The notes beneath the pieces were generated by a model, which was not told where the DNA came from, searched no databases, and worked only from the letters and a program-made list of their open reading frames with translations. Shown here in pieces: positions 10,395-20,818 of a stretch of DNA of 64,000 nt. The DNA is from Alkalicoccus urumqiensis (GTDB lineage Bacteria > Bacillota > Bacilli > Bacillales > Salisediminibacteriaceae). The DNA is taken from assembly GCF_002993335.1 (NCBI RefSeq), contig NZ_PVNS01000007.1, positions 62,001-126,000 on the forward strand, written 5' to 3'. Each line of letters begins with the position of its first letter. Position 1 is the first letter of the stretch. The position numbers and the translations under genes are program-made.

Positions 10395-11663
10395 TTACCT
10401 CCTTTGTTTCTTCCGCGCCGATGACGACGGAATTCCTGCTTCTGTCCGGTATTTTGCCACCGTCCGCCTGGAAACCGCTATACCCTCCGCATGAAGCCGG
10501 GACGCCATCTTGTCGTCGGAGAGCGGCTTCCCCCGGTTCTCTGCTTCAATTTCTTCGATGATCCGCTTTTTCACTGAATGAACGGTATGCCCGCTTTTCA
10601 ACCCGCTGTGAAAAAAGGACTTCAATTCCAGAATACCTTTCGGCGTCTGCGCGTATTTTTTTACGGTCGCGCGCGAAACCGTCGATTCATGAATGTGAAG
10701 CGCTTCAGCCACCATTTTCAATGTGAGCGGAACCGCTTGATCCGCTCCTTCTGAAAGCATCCGCTCCTGCCTGCGGACAAGCTCTTTCGTTACCTGAAGA
10801 AGCGTTTCCTGACGCCTCTGGACACAGCTTTTTATCCACTCAAACTGTTCCCGCTTCCGCTTTAGATACGCCTTCGCGTCTCCATCGGCCTCCTGCTCGA
10901 TCAGCTGATATTCACGGCTTACGTACATCTCCGGCAGTGCCGTGTCATTTAAAAACACGTCCCACCCATTCTCAGATGGTTCTATATACACTTCAGGCAG
11001 AATATATTCCGCCCGCGAACTGCCGTATGCTGCCCCGGGCTTTGGCTGAAGCTGTTGAATTATACCGGCTGCCCGTGCACTTGCGGAGACAGACAACCCG
11101 CTCCTTTCTGCCAGTTCCTCCGGCGTAGCGGCTTCCGCGAGCGCCTCCAGGTAATCCGACGCGATCAGGCGGGCGCCCGCCTCTTCCGGAAAATGACGCT
11201 CCAGCTGCAGCTGAAGACATTCTCTCAGTGAGCGTGCGCCGACACCTGCGGGCTCCAGCTGCTGCACACCGGCGACGGCGCTCTCCCACTTTTCCTCCTC
11301 CCAATCCGGAGGCGTACCGGGAGTCAGGTAGCCATTATCGTCCACCATTTCCACGACCAAAAGGCACTGGCGGAGTAATGATGCTTCCAGAGACATCATC
11401 CGGAGCTGTGAGGCAAGCTCTTCCTGCAGCGTGGCTTCCGGAGCTGCCTGAAAATCCAGAAACTCCGCTTCGCGGCTGCCGCTTCCGGTACGGGGAGATG
11501 ATTTTTCTTTCAATTCCATCATTGGGTTTTCCAGCTCCTGCTGCTGGAGATACTCTTTTAATTCCGGCGCCGTCAGCTGAAGCAGTGTGATCGCCTGACG
11601 CATTTCCTGCGTCATCGCTAATTTCAATGCCTGCTGCTGAACGAGCTGCATCCCAAGTTCCAT
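10395..11663 (-). CDS. sigL: RNA polymerase sigma-54 factor
   Basis: 422 residues. Region I at the N-terminus is glutamine-rich (MQLVQQQALKLAMTQEMRQAI), as needed for enhancer-dependent activation. The core-binding domain follows, then a helix-turn-helix and the C-terminal RpoN box, here SRRTVAKYR instead of the usual ARRTVAKYR. In Bacillus SigL drives amino-acid and sugar catabolic operons with bacterial enhancer-binding proteins; none is encoded in this window. The ribosome-binding site is GGAAAGGAG. Confidence 0.95.
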   Translation of the reverse strand: MELGMQLVQQQALKLAMTQEMRQAITLLQLTAPELKEYLQQQELENPMMELKEKSSPRTGSGSREAEFLDFQAAPEATLQEELASQLRMMSLEASLLRQCLLVVEMVDDNGYLTPGTPPDWEEEKWESAVAGVQQLEPAGVGARSLRECLQLQLERHFPEEAGARLIASDYLEALAEAATPEELAERSGLSVSASARAAGIIQQLQPKPGAAYGSSRAEYILPEVYIEPSENGWDVFLNDTALPEMYVSREYQLIEQEADGDAKAYLKRKREQFEWIKSCVQRRQETLLQVTKELVRRQERMLSEGADQAVPLTLKMVAEALHIHESTVSRATVKKYAQTPKGILELKSFFHSGLKSGHTVHSVKKRIIEEIEAENRGKPLSDDKMASRLHAEGIAVSRRTVAKYRTEAGIPSSSARKKQRR

Positions 11664-11798
11664 TCCGGCCGCTCCTTTCCGTACATCATTCTTCTCTCAT
11701 TAATTTTACCATATCGTTCCGTGGGTTTGAGTTTACCTGGAAACGGTTATGAGGGATAATACATGTGTGTGCTTCTGACTGCTCAGGCAGGTTTATGA

Positions 11799-11829
11799 TT
11801 TGACCTTCCCTGACCTTTAGAGGTATGAT
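11799..11829 (+). promoter_or_regulatory. clpP promoter with overlapping CtsR operator
   Basis: -35 TTGACC (11800-11805) and -10 TATGAT (11824-11829) are 18 bp apart. The -35 box is embedded in TTTGACC-TTC-CCTGACC (11799-11815), the tandem heptad recognised by the heat-shock repressor CtsR in Firmicutes. Confidence 0.85.
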
Positions 11830-11884
11830 GTACATACGATGCGGTAAACCGCATGATTCCAGGAAATAAAAGGAGGAAACATTC

Positions 11885-12475
11885 ATGAATCTGGTACCTA
11901 CAGTTATTGAACAGACGAACCGCGGGGAACGCGCCTACGATATTTATTCCCGCCTTCTGAAAGACCGCATTATTATGCTCGGTTCCGGCATTGACGATAA
12001 TGTCGCAAACTCGATCGTTTCCCAGCTGCTCTTCCTGACAGCGGACGATCCCGACAAAGATATTTCGCTTTACATCAACAGCCCGGGCGGCTCGATCACA
12101 GCCGGCATGGCGATCTATGATACGATGCAGTTCATCAAGCCGAATGTGCAGACGATCTGCATCGGTATGGCTGCCTCCATGGGAGCATTCCTCCTCGCAG
12201 CCGGAGAAAAGGGCAAGCGCTATGCGCTGCCGAATAGTGAAGTCATGATCCACCAGCCGCTCGGCGGCACTCAGGGTCAGGCATCCGATATCGAAATCCA
12301 CGCGAAGCGTATCGTGGAAATGCGTGAGAAGCTCAACCAGATTCTCGCAGAGCGCACCGGCCAGGACATCGAAACCGTCCGCCGTGACACCGACCGCGAC
12401 CACTTCATGAGCGCGGCTGCTGCGAAAGATTACGGTCTGATTGATGAAATCATGGAAAAGAACCAGTCCGTATAA
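11885..12475 (+). CDS. clpP: ATP-dependent Clp protease proteolytic subunit ClpP
   Basis: 196 residues. Serine protease core that forms a double heptamer with ClpX, ClpC or ClpE. The catalytic triad is in place: Ser98 in GMAASMGAF, His123 in MIHQPLGG and Asp172 in TDRDHF. The ribosome-binding site is AAGGAGG. The gene is single, under CtsR control, and closed by a strong terminator. Confidence 0.98.
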   Translation: MNLVPTVIEQTNRGERAYDIYSRLLKDRIIMLGSGIDDNVANSIVSQLLFLTADDPDKDISLYINSPGGSITAGMAIYDTMQFIKPNVQTICIGMAASMGAFLLAAGEKGKRYALPNSEVMIHQPLGGTQGQASDIEIHAKRIVEMREKLNQILAERTGQDIETVRRDTDRDHFMSAAAAKDYGLIDEIMEKNQSV

Positions 12476-12493
12476 CGTTATACGATTCACTAC

Positions 12494-12533
12494 GAACGGG
12501 CGCTCCAGCTTTTTGGAGCGCCCGTTCTTTTTC
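12494..12533 (+). terminator. clpP terminator
   Basis: A 14-bp perfect stem (GAACGGGCGCTCCA and its complement) with a short T-rich loop, followed by TTTTTC. Confidence 0.92.
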
Positions 12534-12657
12534 TATTAAATCTGAACGCTGCAAAATTTGAGACTGCTGCTTCCGCAGCCCTCTGCCCGCTCCGGAGCAT
12601 GTGGAGGGCCGGCCGCGGGGTGACGGCCGGCGGTGGTTCAGCGGTTTTGAGGGTCGT

Positions 12658-12830
12658 GGCACGAAACCGTTCAGCTCCGGCACGAACCAGCTGCCTTTTG
12701 GCACGCGGCGCAAGGTGTTTGGCACGAAATTTTACTTTTGGCACGGCCGGCTCCGTTTTTGGCACGATACCTCCGCTCCGCGGCACGAAATTCATCGTTC
12801 GTGGCACGAAATTCATCGTTCGTGGCACGA
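12658..12830. repeat. 21-bp phased array 1 (motif GGCACGA, nine units)
   Basis: GGCACG-starting units lie at 12658, 12679, 12700, 12721, 12740, 12761, 12782, 12803 and 12824. The pitch is 21 bp except for one 19-bp step between units four and five. Units seven and eight are identical over all 21 bases. The array fills the gap between the convergent clpP and crh genes and is followed by a hairpin at 12872. Reading frames on both strands give heptapeptide repeats (RGTKFIV on plus, FVPRTMN on minus), but the 19-bp step shifts frame. No known element was recognised. Confidence 0.9.
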
Positions 12831-12871
12831 ACTGCAAAAATACCAATTATTTCTCTTTCTTGTACTTGCAC

Positions 12872-12911
12872 AAAGAGGCCGCAGCGGTTCAAACACCGGC
12901 GGCCTTCTTGT
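12872..12911. terminator. GC-rich hairpin between array 1 and crh
   Basis: GAGGCCGC and GCGGCCTTC pair, with an inner CGG/CCG pairing around TTCAAACA. On the minus strand it ends in CTCTTTGTG. It may terminate the yvcI-crh operon, although it lies about 160 bp past the crh stop. It could act in both directions. The 157 bp from here to crh show nothing else I recognise. Confidence 0.5.
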
Positions 12912-13068
12912 GTATAGAATTATGTAGCTGCCTTTCGACGGCACAGCCGTCACGCGGGCGCTCTTATCGTACCCACCACGGAGTCTGTTCACTTCCTCAC
13001 ATAACCGGCCGTAGAAACGTTCCAGCGGGTACGCTCCCCCTGCACACCCGCAGCTGCAGTTTCTGCGG

Positions 13069-13326
13069 CTACTCTTCCTTGGAGACAAACGCCGTCAGCG
13101 CATCCATCGCTTCACTTTCGTCATTACCGTCTGCTTTAATCGTGATTTCCTTATCTGCTCCGACAGCGATGCTCATAATGCCCATAATGCTTTTTGCGTT
13201 GACGTTCTTTCCGTCCTTCTCAATAAAAATATCGGACTGAAACTTGTTTGCTTCCTGCACAAACAATGCAGCAGGCCTTGCCTGTAATCCTGAACGTCGT
13301 TTTACTGTTACGTTTTTTTCTATCAT
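13069..13326 (-). CDS. crh: Catabolite repression HPr-like protein Crh
   Basis: 85 residues from the ATG at 13326 (MIEKNVTVKRRSGLQARPA). It is HPr-like, but the PTS phosphorylation histidine is replaced by Gln15 (SGLQARPAALFVQ), while the regulatory Ser46 is kept (NAKSIMGIMS). Crh therefore cannot carry sugar-PTS phosphate. It is phosphorylated at Ser46 by HPr kinase, encoded at 34309, and acts as a CcpA cofactor (established for the family). Last gene of the yvcI-rapZ-yvcK-whiA-crh operon. Confidence 0.96.
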   Translation of the reverse strand: MIEKNVTVKRRSGLQARPAALFVQEANKFQSDIFIEKDGKNVNAKSIMGIMSIAVGADKEITIKADGNDESEAMDALTAFVSKEE

Positions 13327-13429
13327 GAATAATCTCCTCCTATTAGAATGTACTGGTACTGGACGATCAAAACGCTTACAAAATAAGCAGGAATAGAAGC
13401 CGGTGGCATTTATCCACCGACTGATTCTA

Positions 13430-14371
13430 TTATACCCGGGAATGCTCCCGGAGTTTTGCCGCAAATTCATCAATTTTGCGAAGCCGGTGATTCACTCCGG
13501 ATTTGGATACCGGCCCGCTCTGCAGCATTTCACCGAGTTCTTTCAGTGTAATGTCCTGATGCTCGACGCGGAGTGCTGCAATTTCCTGCAGCTTCTCCGG
13601 CAGTGCCTCCAGCCCGACTTCATCGCGGATAAAACGGATGTTTTCCACCTGACGCATCGCAGCGCCGACGGTTTTATTCAAGTTGGCCGTCTCGCAGTTG
13701 ACGAGCCGGTTCACCGAATTCCGCATATCTTTCATGATCCGCGTATCTTCAAATTTCAGCAGTGCCTGGTGGGCGCCGATGACATTTAAGAAATCGCTGA
13801 TCCTCTCTCCTTCTTTCAGATAGAGGATAAATCCTTTTTTCCGCTCGATCATTTTCGACGGAATGAAGAATGTGTCGAGAAGCTTAACGAGCGAGCGTGT
13901 ATGCTCTTCGTAGAGCGAAAAAATTTCAAGATGATACGATGTCGTATCCGGATGGTTGACCGACCCGCCTGCCAGAAACGCTCCGCGGAGATACGCGCGG
14001 CGGCAGCAGGTATCCTGGATCAGCTCTTCATCAATTTCTCTCGTGAAACCGAAGTTTTCGTCAACAATCTTCAAAGATTCCAGTACGTCTCTGGCTCCTC
14101 TGGACAGCCGGACGATATACACATTGTTCTTTTTCAGACGCATCTTTTTCCGGACGAGCAGCTCCACATGAAGGTCGAACTGCCGCTTCAGCAGCGTGTA
14201 GATCCGCCGGGCAATCGATGCGTTCTCTGTCTGTACGTCCAGTGCCATAGAAAGGTTCCGGAGGGAGACCGCTCCGTTCATGCGCACAAGTGCAGCGAGT
14301 TCTGCTCTGGCACAGCAGTCATCCGGCTCCAGCTGCGTCAGTTCTTTTTTCGTTTCGGAAGCAAAAGACAT
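13430..14371 (-). CDS. whiA: DNA-binding protein WhiA
   Basis: 313 residues. An N-terminal LAGLIDADG-homing-endonuclease-like fold ([19 protein letters not shown]) is followed by a C-terminal helix-turn-helix ([25 protein letters not shown]). WhiA is needed for sporulation control in actinobacteria and affects division and chromosome segregation in Bacillus. The gene sits between yvcK and crh as in B. subtilis. Confidence 0.96.
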   Translation of the reverse strand: MSFASETKKELTQLEPDDCCARAELAALVRMNGAVSLRNLSMALDVQTENASIARRIYTLLKRQFDLHVELLVRKKMRLKKNNVYIVRLSRGARDVLESLKIVDENFGFTREIDEELIQDTCCRRAYLRGAFLAGGSVNHPDTTSYHLEIFSLYEEHTRSLVKLLDTFFIPSKMIERKKGFILYLKEGERISDFLNVIGAHQALLKFEDTRIMKDMRNSVNRLVNCETANLNKTVGAAMRQVENIRFIRDEVGLEALPEKLQEIAALRVEHQDITLKELGEMLQSGPVSKSGVNHRLRKIDEFAAKLREHSRV

Positions 14372-14423
14372 GAATATTCCCCCCTTTTACCTTATTTCCA
14401 CAGCCTGAAACATGGTTCTCTCT

Positions 14424-15368
14424 CTAAAGCAGCGATACGAGTCGTCTGGATACCTTCATGGCATCATGGCGGAGTAAATTTTCCGTGATCGTAAGCAGAT
14501 CCTCCGCAATCACATGAATACCCATTTTCTCCAGCCGCTCTTCGTCCACTTCCACGTAATAGGCCCCTTCTTCTTCATACTTTTCCGCAAATCCTTCTGG
14601 AATTTCCTGCGTGTTCAACAGTACGTGATCCACTACCGGTGCTCCGAGATGATCATGTATCGCCTGAATGTGGTCACCGACCGAATAGCCGTCAGTTTCT
14701 CCCGGCTGGGTCATCACATTGCATATATACAGCTTCGGCGCATTGGAAGCAAACAGCGCTTCTTTCATTCCGGGCACGAGCAGGTTCGGGATAATGCTAG
14801 TATATAAGCTTCCCGGCCCGAGTACAATCAGATCGGCCTGTTCTATGGATTGAAGCGCTTCCCCCATCGCGCGCGGATGCTCGGGCTCCAGGTGCACGCG
14901 GTGGATCTTTCCGCCTGCTTCCGGAATTTTCGATTCGCCCCGGATCACCCGCCCGTCTTCCATTTCGGCTACGAGCGTCAAGTGGCTGTTGGAGGCCGGG
15001 ATTACTTTCCCCTTCACGTTCAGCACCCGGCTGATCTCCTGCACCCCCTGGGCGAAATCGCCGGTAATGCTGCTCATGCCGGCGAGCAGAAGATTGCCGA
15101 GCGAATGCCCGTGCAGCCCGCTGCCATTCGTAAACCGGTGCTGAAACAGTTCTTCGACGAGCGGTTCAACTTCAGATAAAGCGACGAGAACGTTCCGCAC
15201 ATCCCCGGGAGGAGGGATCTGCAGCTCTTCTCTCAGACGGCCGGAACTGCCGCCGTCATCCGCTACGGTGACGATGGCGGAGATGTCTACGGGAAACTGC
15301 TTCAGCCCCCTGAGCAGAACAGAGAGTCCGGTGCCTCCGCCAAGGACGGTAATGTTTGCCCGTTTCAT
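14424..15368 (-). CDS. yvcK: Gluconeogenesis factor / YvcK-family protein
   Basis: 314 residues. The N-terminus [19 protein letters not shown] is the CofD-like nucleotide-sugar-binding loop, and [16 protein letters not shown] is the family signature. YvcK (GlmR) binds UDP-GlcNAc and is needed for cell-wall precursor supply during gluconeogenic growth in Bacillus. Its start overlaps the rapZ stop by 4 bp. Confidence 0.95.
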   Translation of the reverse strand: MKRANITVLGGGTGLSVLLRGLKQFPVDISAIVTVADDGGSSGRLREELQIPPPGDVRNVLVALSEVEPLVEELFQHRFTNGSGLHGHSLGNLLLAGMSSITGDFAQGVQEISRVLNVKGKVIPASNSHLTLVAEMEDGRVIRGESKIPEAGGKIHRVHLEPEHPRAMGEALQSIEQADLIVLGPGSLYTSIIPNLLVPGMKEALFASNAPKLYICNVMTQPGETDGYSVGDHIQAIHDHLGAPVVDHVLLNTQEIPEGFAEKYEEEGAYYVEVDEERLEKMGIHVIAEDLLTITENLLRHDAMKVSRRLVSLL

Positions 15369-16252
15369 CGTTCTCTGCGGCCCTTTTCTACATCACGGTG
15401 CGTGACGGAGGTATAGTAGTCCAGCTCCTGGAGACGTTTATGGAAGTATTCCGCAAGTGTCACCGAGCGGTGTTTCCCTCCCGTGCAGCCGATCGCGATA
15501 ATCAGCTGGCTCTTTCCCTCGCGCTTATAGTGCGGCAGCATATACTGAAGCAGATCATCAATCTTTTCGACAAACTTCTGCGTTTCCTCCCACTTCAATA
15601 CGTAGTCGGAAACCTCCTTATCCAGCCCTGTCTGCGGACGCATATGATCAATGTAGTGCGGATTCGGCAGAAAACGGACGTCAAATACGAGATCCGCGTC
15701 AATCGGCAGCCCGTGCTTAAAGCCAAATGACAGCAGGTGGACGTGAAACGAGTCCTGCTGCGTGCCGGAGAAATGCTCCAGAATTTTTTCGCGGAGCTCC
15801 AGCGGCTTCATATCGGATGTATCAATAATCAGCTGCGCCTGGCCCTTCAGTTGATCGAGCATCTCTCTCTCGGCGTGAATACCGGTCAGCGGAGCGCTCG
15901 TATCCGACAGCGGGTGGGAGCGCCGTGTCTCTTTATACCTGGAGACGAGCACTTCATCACGCGAATCCAGAAACAGCACCCTCGGCGTCACTTTCGCCTC
16001 CGCCTGAATGCTGTTGATTGCTTCAAACAGCTGGTCGAAAAATTCCCGGCCGCGAAGATCAATAACAAGCGCTGCTTTCGACATTTTCCCGCCGGAATTA
16101 TCAATCAGATCGATAAATTTCGGGATCAGTGCCGGGGGCAGATTGTCGACACAGAAATAGCCCATATCTTCAAAGCTCTGCACTGCCACCGTCTTTCCTG
16201 CTCCGGACATGCCTGTAATAATGACGAGTTCAATTTCCTGCTGTTTTTCCAT
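15365..16252 (-). CDS. rapZ: RNase adapter protein RapZ (YvcJ), P-loop nucleotide-binding
   Basis: 295 residues, identical in length to B. subtilis YvcJ. Walker A is GMSGAGKT at residues 14-21 ([16 protein letters not shown]), and [20 protein letters not shown] and [17 protein letters not shown] are conserved family segments. YvcJ hydrolyses GTP and influences competence in B. subtilis; the RNase-adapter role is known from enterobacteria. It is coupled to yvcK by an ATGA overlap and starts 19 bp after the Nudix gene. Confidence 0.95.
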   Translation of the reverse strand: MEKQQEIELVIITGMSGAGKTVAVQSFEDMGYFCVDNLPPALIPKFIDLIDNSGGKMSKAALVIDLRGREFFDQLFEAINSIQAEAKVTPRVLFLDSRDEVLVSRYKETRRSHPLSDTSAPLTGIHAEREMLDQLKGQAQLIIDTSDMKPLELREKILEHFSGTQQDSFHVHLLSFGFKHGLPIDADLVFDVRFLPNPHYIDHMRPQTGLDKEVSDYVLKWEETQKFVEKIDDLLQYMLPHYKREGKSQLIIAIGCTGGKHRSVTLAEYFHKRLQELDYYTSVTHRDVEKGRRER

Positions 16253-16271
16253 CTCTATCCTCTCCTGCCGT

Positions 16272-16745
16272 TCAGCGGATTCGCTTTCCGTTCCGTTCTA
16301 CTTTTTTATGCTGCAGTTTTTTGTAGGTATCATAGGTGAACGTTCCGTAGATCATTCCGTCCTCTTCCAGAATGGTCTGAATAACAAGCCGGTCTGCTTC
16401 ATCCATATCCAGCTCCGGGAGGTCTTCTATCTTCATCCAGGAAAGCTCCCCCTCTTTCGACTGCAGTTTCGCATTTCCTGTAAATGACGCTGCATGAAAT
16501 AAAAACATTGTCCTTTTCTCTGTGTACGAATCACCGTCTGTTACAAGGTGCGTTAATACGCCGCGGAGCTCCGGTGCTTTGATCGTCAGTCCCGTTTCTT
16601 CATAGACTTCGCGCTCGACTGCCTCTGTCACCAGTTCCTCGGACTCCATCTTGCCTCCCGGCGGGTACCACCAGCCGCGGCGGGGCTTTTTAATCATCAG
16701 AATGCGTCCATCATACGGAATAATACAATTGGTAATCCGCTGCAT
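16272..16745 (-). CDS. yvcI: Nudix hydrolase (YvcI-like)
   Basis: 157 residues from the ATG at 16745, which has GAGGTG six bases upstream; a GTG at 16754 overlaps that site. The Nudix box is [24 protein letters not shown], fitting G-x5-E-x7-RE-x2-EE-x-G, at about residues 34-57. Nudix enzymes hydrolyse nucleoside diphosphates linked to other groups; the substrate is unknown. It is the first gene of the operon that ends with crh. A -10-like TATACT lies at 16773-16778. Confidence 0.92.
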   Translation of the reverse strand: MQRITNCIIPYDGRILMIKKPRRGWWYPPGGKMESEELVTEAVEREVYEETGLTIKAPELRGVLTHLVTDGDSYTEKRTMFLFHAASFTGNAKLQSKEGELSWMKIEDLPELDMDEADRLVIQTILEEDGMIYGTFTYDTYKKLQHKKVERNGKRIR

Positions 16746-16842
16746 GCCGTTCACCTCATCTCTGTTTCTATCAGTATACTACATCCGCGCCCGGCACAGA
16801 ACCGCTGAACAAAAGCTGTGTGTATCTCCTGGCGTATTCTGG

Positions 16843-16880
16843 ACAAAAAAAAGGCACGGACAGCGTTCGTCCGTGCAAAA
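16843..16880 (-). terminator. Minus-strand hairpin terminator upstream of yvcI
   Basis: On the minus strand GCACGGAC and GTCCGTGC pair and are followed by seven T residues. No gene on that strand precedes it closely. A possible TATACT -10 box lies about 40 bp upstream (16911), so it may end a short RNA of roughly 60 nt or an attenuated leader of the yvcI operon. The rest of 16755-17015 shows no gene. Confidence 0.6.
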
Positions 16881-17015
16881 GATAAAAGGGGGTCAATTAC
16901 AATCCTTAGTATACCGAAAGATTATTGCACACGGGTTACAGCCTCATTAAAGGCAATTAACGATTTCCGGGCACGAAGAGGCAGTTGAATTCACAAAAGA
17001 ACCAGGTAAATAGTT

Positions 17016-17064
17016 GTTGACCTTCTTTGACCAAAGAGGTATAATAAGGTCAAAGATAGTCAAA
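17016..17064 (+). promoter_or_regulatory. clpE promoter flanked by two CtsR operators
   Basis: -35 TTGACC (17017-17022) and -10 TATAAT (17040-17045) are 17 bp apart. The first CtsR site, GTTGACC-TTC-TTTGACC (17016-17032), covers the -35. The second, GGTCAAA-GAT-AGTCAAA (17048-17064), lies just after the -10 and is followed by an extra GTCAAA. The two tandem heptads face in opposite directions around the promoter, predicting tight heat-shock control. Confidence 0.9.
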
Positions 17065-17094
17065 GTCAAACTTTGATGTTAAGGAGGAATCAGC

Positions 17095-19104
17095 ATGAAT
17101 GTATGTCAACAGTGTCACCAGCAGCCCGCTTCCATCTTCTACCGCGTTTCCATTAACGGACAGGAACAGGAAGCAAAGCTGTGCCGCTCATGTTACCAGT
17201 CACTCGTCAGCCAGCCTCAGGAGAAAACGTCTTCCGCTTCCATGACCTCTCCAATGAACAGTGCGCAGGCCCCAGCGGAAGAAAAGGAAGCATCGGTTCT
17301 GGAAACGTACGGACGGGATCTTACTGCACAGGCCGAAAAAGGTCTGATCGACCCAGTGATCGGCCGGGAAAAGGAAATGGAGCAGGTCGCAGAAGTACTG
17401 AACCGTCGGAACAAAAACAATCCCGTTCTCATTGGAGAGCCGGGTGTGGGTAAAACAGCCATTGCGGAAGGACTTGCACTGAAAATCAAAGAAGGACGTG
17501 TTCCGGAAAAACTCCGCAGCCGGCGCCTTGTGTCGCTGGATGTTGCTTCGCTTCTTTCTGGCACAAGCTACCGCGGGCAGTTTGAAGAACGCATGAAGCA
17601 GCTCGTCAGCGAGCTCGAGCAGGATCCGTCCCTCATTCTCTTCATCGACGAGATCCACCAGCTTGTCGGTGCCGGAAAAACAGAAGGCTCCACGGATGCC
17701 AGCAACATTTTAAAACCGGCACTGGCTTCCGGACAAATCCAGGTTATCGGCGCCACCACGTTTAAGGAGTACCGGACCATTGAAAAAGACGCCGCGTTGG
17801 AACGTCGTTTTGAACCGGTGACGGTCGTCGAACCGAAAGTCGAAGACATGACTGCAATTTTGCAGGGCCTTGCGCCAAAATATGAAGCGTACCACGGTGT
17901 CCATTATCCGGAGGCAGTGCTGGAAGCGTGTGCGAAACTTTCCGACCGCTACATTCAGGACCGCCGCATGCCGGATAAGGCGATTGACCTGATGGATATT
18001 GCCGGGGCGCGGCTCAATCTGCAGGAGGGCAGTGCCTCCTCGGAGGAAATCTCTTCGCGTCTAAAGGAGATTGAGAAGGAAAAGCAGCAGGCTGCGGAAC
18101 AGGAAGAGTACGAAAAAGCGGCCCGTCTCCGTCAGGAAGAGCTTCAGCTGCAGGAGAAGCTCGATAACGCTTCGAATGCTGCGGCGGAAGTGACTGTAGA
18201 GGATATTCAGCACATTATTGAACAGAAAACGGGCATTCCGGTAAAGCGCCTCGAAAGTGAAGAACAGTCGAAGCTCCAGCATCTGGAAGAGCATCTCCGT
18301 TCCCGGGTCGTCGGGCAGCAGGAAGCGGTGGAAGCTGTTGCGAAGGCAGTCCGCCGCGGACGGGCCGGATTCCGCAGGGAGGGACGTCCGATCGCTTCGT
18401 TTCTCTTCCACGGCCAGACCGGTGTCGGAAAAACCGAGCTGACGCGTGCCCTTGCAGAAGAAATGTTCGGCGACCGTGAAGCCATGTTCCGCCTGGATAT
18501 GAGTGAATACATGGAGAAGCACAGCGTGTCGAAGCTGATCGGCTCTCCGCCTGGATATGTCGGGCACAACGAGGCCGGCCAGCTGACCGAACAGGTACGG
18601 CGCCGCCCGTACTCCATTATTCTTCTCGATGAGATGGAAAAGGCGCATCCGGACGTGCAGCACATGTTCCTGCAGGTACTCGAAGACGGCCGCCTGACAG
18701 ACAGCCATGGGCGCACCGTCCATTTTCAGGATACGATTATCGTCATGACGTCCAACGCCCGGCCGTTGGAAGCTTATTTTAAGCCGGAGTTTCTCAACCG
18801 CCTGGACCGCATCGTCGAATTTCAGGCTCTCGAGCAGTCAGAGATGGAACAGATTGTCCGCCTGATGCTTGAGGAAGTATTCGAACACAGCAGAGCACAG
18901 AATCTGGATGTGACGGTCGATGACGAAGCAGTCCGCTGGATTGCTGAGAAAGGATTCGATCCGAAATTCGGTGCCCGGCCGCTCCGCCGCACAATTCAGG
19001 AGCACGTGGAAGACAAGCTTGTCGACGAGCTTCTCGCCGACCCGGACCTCTCCCGCTGCCGGGTGACAGTTGAAGAAGACACGATCCGCATTGTGCGGGG
19101 ATAA
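17095..19104 (+). CDS. clpE: ATP-dependent Clp protease ATP-binding subunit ClpE
   Basis: 669 residues. The N-terminal zinc finger (C4-x2-C7 and C30-x2-C33) distinguishes ClpE from ClpC. Two AAA+ modules follow: Walker A GEPGVGKT at 114-121 and GQTGVGKT at about 439-446, separated by a coiled M-domain-like segment rich in E, K and Q. ClpE unfolds and feeds damaged proteins to ClpP under heat stress. It is placed here between yvcI and trxB, which are close neighbours in B. subtilis. The start has an AAGGAGGA ribosome-binding site. Confidence 0.96.
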   Translation: MNVCQQCHQQPASIFYRVSINGQEQEAKLCRSCYQSLVSQPQEKTSSASMTSPMNSAQAPAEEKEASVLETYGRDLTAQAEKGLIDPVIGREKEMEQVAEVLNRRNKNNPVLIGEPGVGKTAIAEGLALKIKEGRVPEKLRSRRLVSLDVASLLSGTSYRGQFEERMKQLVSELEQDPSLILFIDEIHQLVGAGKTEGSTDASNILKPALASGQIQVIGATTFKEYRTIEKDAALERRFEPVTVVEPKVEDMTAILQGLAPKYEAYHGVHYPEAVLEACAKLSDRYIQDRRMPDKAIDLMDIAGARLNLQEGSASSEEISSRLKEIEKEKQQAAEQEEYEKAARLRQEELQLQEKLDNASNAAAEVTVEDIQHIIEQKTGIPVKRLESEEQSKLQHLEEHLRSRVVGQQEAVEAVAKAVRRGRAGFRREGRPIASFLFHGQTGVGKTELTRALAEEMFGDREAMFRLDMSEYMEKHSVSKLIGSPPGYVGHNEAGQLTEQVRRRPYSIILLDEMEKAHPDVQHMFLQVLEDGRLTDSHGRTVHFQDTIIVMTSNARPLEAYFKPEFLNRLDRIVEFQALEQSEMEQIVRLMLEEVFEHSRAQNLDVTVDDEAVRWIAEKGFDPKFGARPLRRTIQEHVEDKLVDELLADPDLSRCRVTVEEDTIRIVRG

Positions 19105-19113
19105 TCAGCAGAA

Positions 19114-19152
19114 GGCTGCGGCCGGTCCACGTGACCAGCCGCAGCCGTTTTT
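19114..19152 (+). terminator. clpE terminator
   Basis: GGCTGCGGC and GCCGCAGCC form a strong stem with an inner GGTC/GACC pairing, followed by GTTTTTGTG, 10 bp after the clpE stop. Confidence 0.9.
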
Positions 19153-19687
19153 GTGTGAAGTCCGCGGCTATGGGGGCGGAGCACAGATTGGAGCAGAGGG
19201 GGTGCCGGAAGTTCCGGCGGCCGGTGGTCCGTATAGGAAACCGCCTGTTCGATGAAGCGGTGCTTTGGAAGGCCCGGCGGGGACGCCGATGGGATCAGCG
19301 CCGTCCGAAGATCCTTTCCCAGACCGGGGCGGTCTGGGAAATAGCTGAGGCAAGCTTCCGCCGAGGTCTGGAGAAGCACCGCCATCTTTCTACCTGTTTG
19401 ACAACCTTCCCGAAAGGGAGGGTTTCTTTTTTGCCCTCTATACACGTATTCTTTGACGCTTACAGCGGACCAGCACAGTCCAACTTCTCCATCCTACAGC
19501 AGCCCGGCCCGCTTCCCTCTGCTCCTGGAAGTCTACATCTTCTCCAGAAGCAGCCGGCCGGTTCTAGTGGATGGCTGCGGCGGGTTCGGCCGCGGCCGTT
19601 TCGACCAGATAGAGAAAACATCTCCTTTCTCCCAGAGAATGTATCCTGCCTGCCGCTGCGCCGTCACTATCTGCGCCGGCGGAAAGC
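19153..19687. other. Intergenic region without a recognised gene (two hairpins)
   Basis: GC-rich DNA between clpE and trxB. It holds a perfect 11-bp hairpin, TTTCCCAGACC and its complement around GGG (about 19316-19342), and a plus-strand terminator-like hairpin AACCTTCCC-GAAA-GGGAGGGTT followed by a T run (19403-19432). A minus-strand open frame of about 125 residues passes through but has poor coding character and runs into the clpE 3' end. Isolated words resembling the 21-bp array motifs occur (19356/19377 and 19458/19479), too few to call an array. Confidence 0.4.
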
Positions 19688-19729
19688 AAAAAAGCGTGCG
19701 CCCCGGTTTCCCGGAGCGCACGCTTTTTT
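19688..19729. terminator. Bidirectional terminator after trxB
   Basis: A-run, GCGTGCGC...GCGCACGC stem with an inner CCGG/CCGG pairing, then a T-run, so it is active on both strands. On the minus strand it ends the trxB transcript. Confidence 0.9.
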
Positions 19730-19760
19730 CTATATCTGCTTTACCGGCCGTTGTTCATCA

Positions 19761-20744
<984 letters not shown>

Positions 20745-20818
20745 TCAAGATCGTATAACCCTATCCTAGAAGATAGAGAACGGAAAGTCCAAAGTTCTGC
20801 TCATATACCCCCGCAGGT

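Noticed and set aside
12658-12830. CRISPR array
   Set aside because: Repeat units are 7-10 bp with 21-bp pitch and similar spacers; no cas genes.
12490-12846. Heptad-repeat protein in the clpP-crh gap, on either strand
   Set aside because: Periodicity comes from the DNA array; the 19-bp step breaks the frame of the heptad register and no ribosome-binding site fits. Similar hypothetical ORFs may be annotated in relatives (recollection only).
19350-19490. Further 21-bp arrays in the clpE-trxB gap
   Set aside because: Only isolated pairs at 21 bp (19356/19377, 19458/19479); too few to separate from chance. They could be decayed arrays.
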